DNA of 5,826 bases, taken from the NCBI GenBank assembly GCA_023260175.1, contig JALQWD010000010.1, positions 1-5,826 on the forward strand. Direction: 5' to 3'. A model generated the notes under the pieces. It searched no databases and was not told the origin of the DNA. It saw only the letters and a program-made list of their open reading frames with translations. This document shows, piece by piece, positions 5,036-5,826 of the stretch; within the stretch, counting starts at the first letter, position 1; each line of letters opens with the position of its first letter. The stretch is from Candidatus Nanopelagicaceae bacterium. Its GTDB lineage: Bacteria > Actinomycetota > Actinomycetes > Nanopelagicales > Nanopelagicaceae. Made by a program: the position numbers and the translations under genes.

Positions 5036-5826
5036 ATGGCTAACTTAGCAAGCGAAAAATACGCATCTGATCTGGAATTAGTTCGAAAGATCGGCAAGGC
5101 AGCGGATGCTGTTTCGATGGCACGTTTTCTCTCAATGGATTTAGTGATTGAAACTAAACCAGATTCAACTCCCGTTACCGATGCAGATAAAGCAACTGAA
5201 AAGTGCATCCGTGAAATTTTGGAAGCTGAGCGACCTGAAGATGGAATTCTTGGCGAAGAGTTCGGTGCAGATATCACCGGCAAGAAGCGTTACTGGGTTA
5301 TCGATCCAATTGATGGCACTAAATCTTTCTTGCGAGGTCTACCGGTTTGGTCAACGCTGATTGCACTTGTTGAAGTAGATGGCGACAAGCATGAAGTTGT
5401 AGTTGGTTTAGTTTCATCTCCAGCACTTGCACGTACCTGGTTTGCAACTAAGGGTGGCGGCGCTTACACAACATTTGCTACTCAGAATAATGGCGAACCA
5501 CGAAAGATTTCTGTTTCAAAGGTAAGCCAGATTAAAGATGCGCACCTTGGTTACTCAGACTTCATTGGCTTCGGCGAACACCTAGCTGGATTCCAATCGA
5601 TTTTTAACGATGTATGGCGTTCACGCGCAGTTGGCGATTTCTGGTCGCATATGTTGGTCGCAGAAGGCGTGATGGATGTTGCGATCGAACCTTCGCTTGC
5701 GCTGTGGGATATGGCACCGCTTGATGTCATTGTCCGCGAAGCTGGCGGAACTTACACTGATTTAACTGGCGTTCCTGGCCCATCCGGCAAGAGCGGCGTC
5801 ACCACAAATGGTCTATTAAAAGATGA
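5036..5826 (+). CDS. hisN: Histidinol-phosphatase, inositol monophosphatase family (3' end cut by the window)
   Basis: 263 codons are visible; the frame is open to the last base and the protein probably ends within a few residues. It belongs to the Mg-dependent inositol monophosphatase fold: GEEFG (73-77, metal ligand Glu74), WVIDPIDGTKSFLRG (87-101, metal ligands Asp90 and Asp93) and LWDMAPLDVIVREAGG (223-238, metal ligand Asp225). SFLRGLPVW after the DGT motif and the roughly 260-residue length match actinobacterial HisN, which dephosphorylates L-histidinol phosphate in histidine biosynthesis. An inositol-1-phosphatase or a 3'-phosphoadenosine phosphatase (CysQ-like) is the alternative. The ATG starts 4 bp after the rsgA TAA. 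AAGGA overlaps that stop and ends only 1 nt from the ATG, an unusually short spacing, so termination-reinitiation coupling is likely. The next in-frame Met (28) would remove conserved sequence. Confidence 0.85.
   Translation, partial: MANLASEKYASDLELVRKIGKAADAVSMARFLSMDLVIETKPDSTPVTDADKATEKCIREILEAERPEDGILGEEFGADITGKKRYWVIDPIDGTKSFLRGLPVWSTLIALVEVDGDKHEVVVGLVSSPALARTWFATKGGGAYTTFATQNNGEPRKISVSKVSQIKDAHLGYSDFIGFGEHLAGFQSIFNDVWRSRAVGDFWSHMLVAEGVMDVAIEPSLALWDMAPLDVIVREAGGTYTDLTGVPGPSGKSGVTTNGLLKD

Noticed and set aside
5148..5360. Plus-strand open frame of 70 codons overlapping hisN
   Set aside because: It is a different frame from the inositol-monophosphatase-family protein, whose GEEFG and DPIDGT motifs lie exactly here.
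1..5826. CRISPR array, tRNA or rRNA genes, insertion sequences, phage genes or a new defence or biosynthetic system
   Set aside because: No regularly spaced repeats, tRNA-like folds or transposase motifs are visible. Every sizeable gene belongs to a recognisable family, and the layout resembles a conserved actinobacterial neighbourhood.

Overview
The window looks like a chromosomal segment of a low-GC, streamlined actinobacterium, by eye in the mid-40s % GC. The gene families point that way: a nickel superoxide dismutase, a SigR/SigH-type ECF sigma factor with a zinc-binding RsrA-type anti-sigma factor, actinobacterial-type AroA and RsgA, and an inositol-monophosphatase-family histidinol phosphatase. 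Compact spacing and start codons placed just downstream of -10 boxes fit the freshwater acI group (Nanopelagicales, such as Planktophila). That placement is an inference. The gene order (sigH-type sigma, SRAP protein, aroA, rsgA) resembles the region around sigH, Rv3226c, aroA and Rv3228 in Mycobacterium tuberculosis, so this is an ordinary conserved chromosomal neighbourhood, not a mobile region.

Layout. (1) The left edge holds the last 55 codons of sodN on the + strand, ending at 169. (2) A long imperfect hairpin with a T-run (184-275) separates it from the convergent minus-strand genes. (3) The minus-strand block reads from 2619 down to 282: an SRAP-domain DNA-protein crosslink protein, a SigR/SigH-type sigma factor, its anti-sigma factor and a hotdog thioesterase-like protein. 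The last three are tightly packed. A textbook SigR-type promoter (GGGAAT, 18 bp, GTT) lies in the 39-bp gap between the SRAP and sigma genes. (4) A 75-bp divergent promoter region (2620-2694) carries two mirror-image TAGAAT -10 boxes, each 7 nt from an ATG. (5) The plus-strand block is aroA, rsgA and hisN, with gaps of 12 and 4 bp. hisN runs off the right edge.

How the genes work together. The sigma/anti-sigma pair is expected to sense thiol-oxidative (disulphide) stress and to amplify itself through its own promoter. NiSOD removes superoxide, and the SRAP protein protects abasic sites in single-stranded DNA, so the left half has an oxidative-stress and DNA-damage flavour. The right half is housekeeping: the shikimate pathway, 30S ribosome maturation and histidine biosynthesis. 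I found no new defence, mobile or biosynthetic system. The points most worth checking are the near-leaderless autoregulated start of an N-terminally extended sigma factor, a thioesterase-like protein that seems to lack two catalytic residues, an anti-sigma factor with an unusual acidic tail, and the mirrored leaderless promoters.
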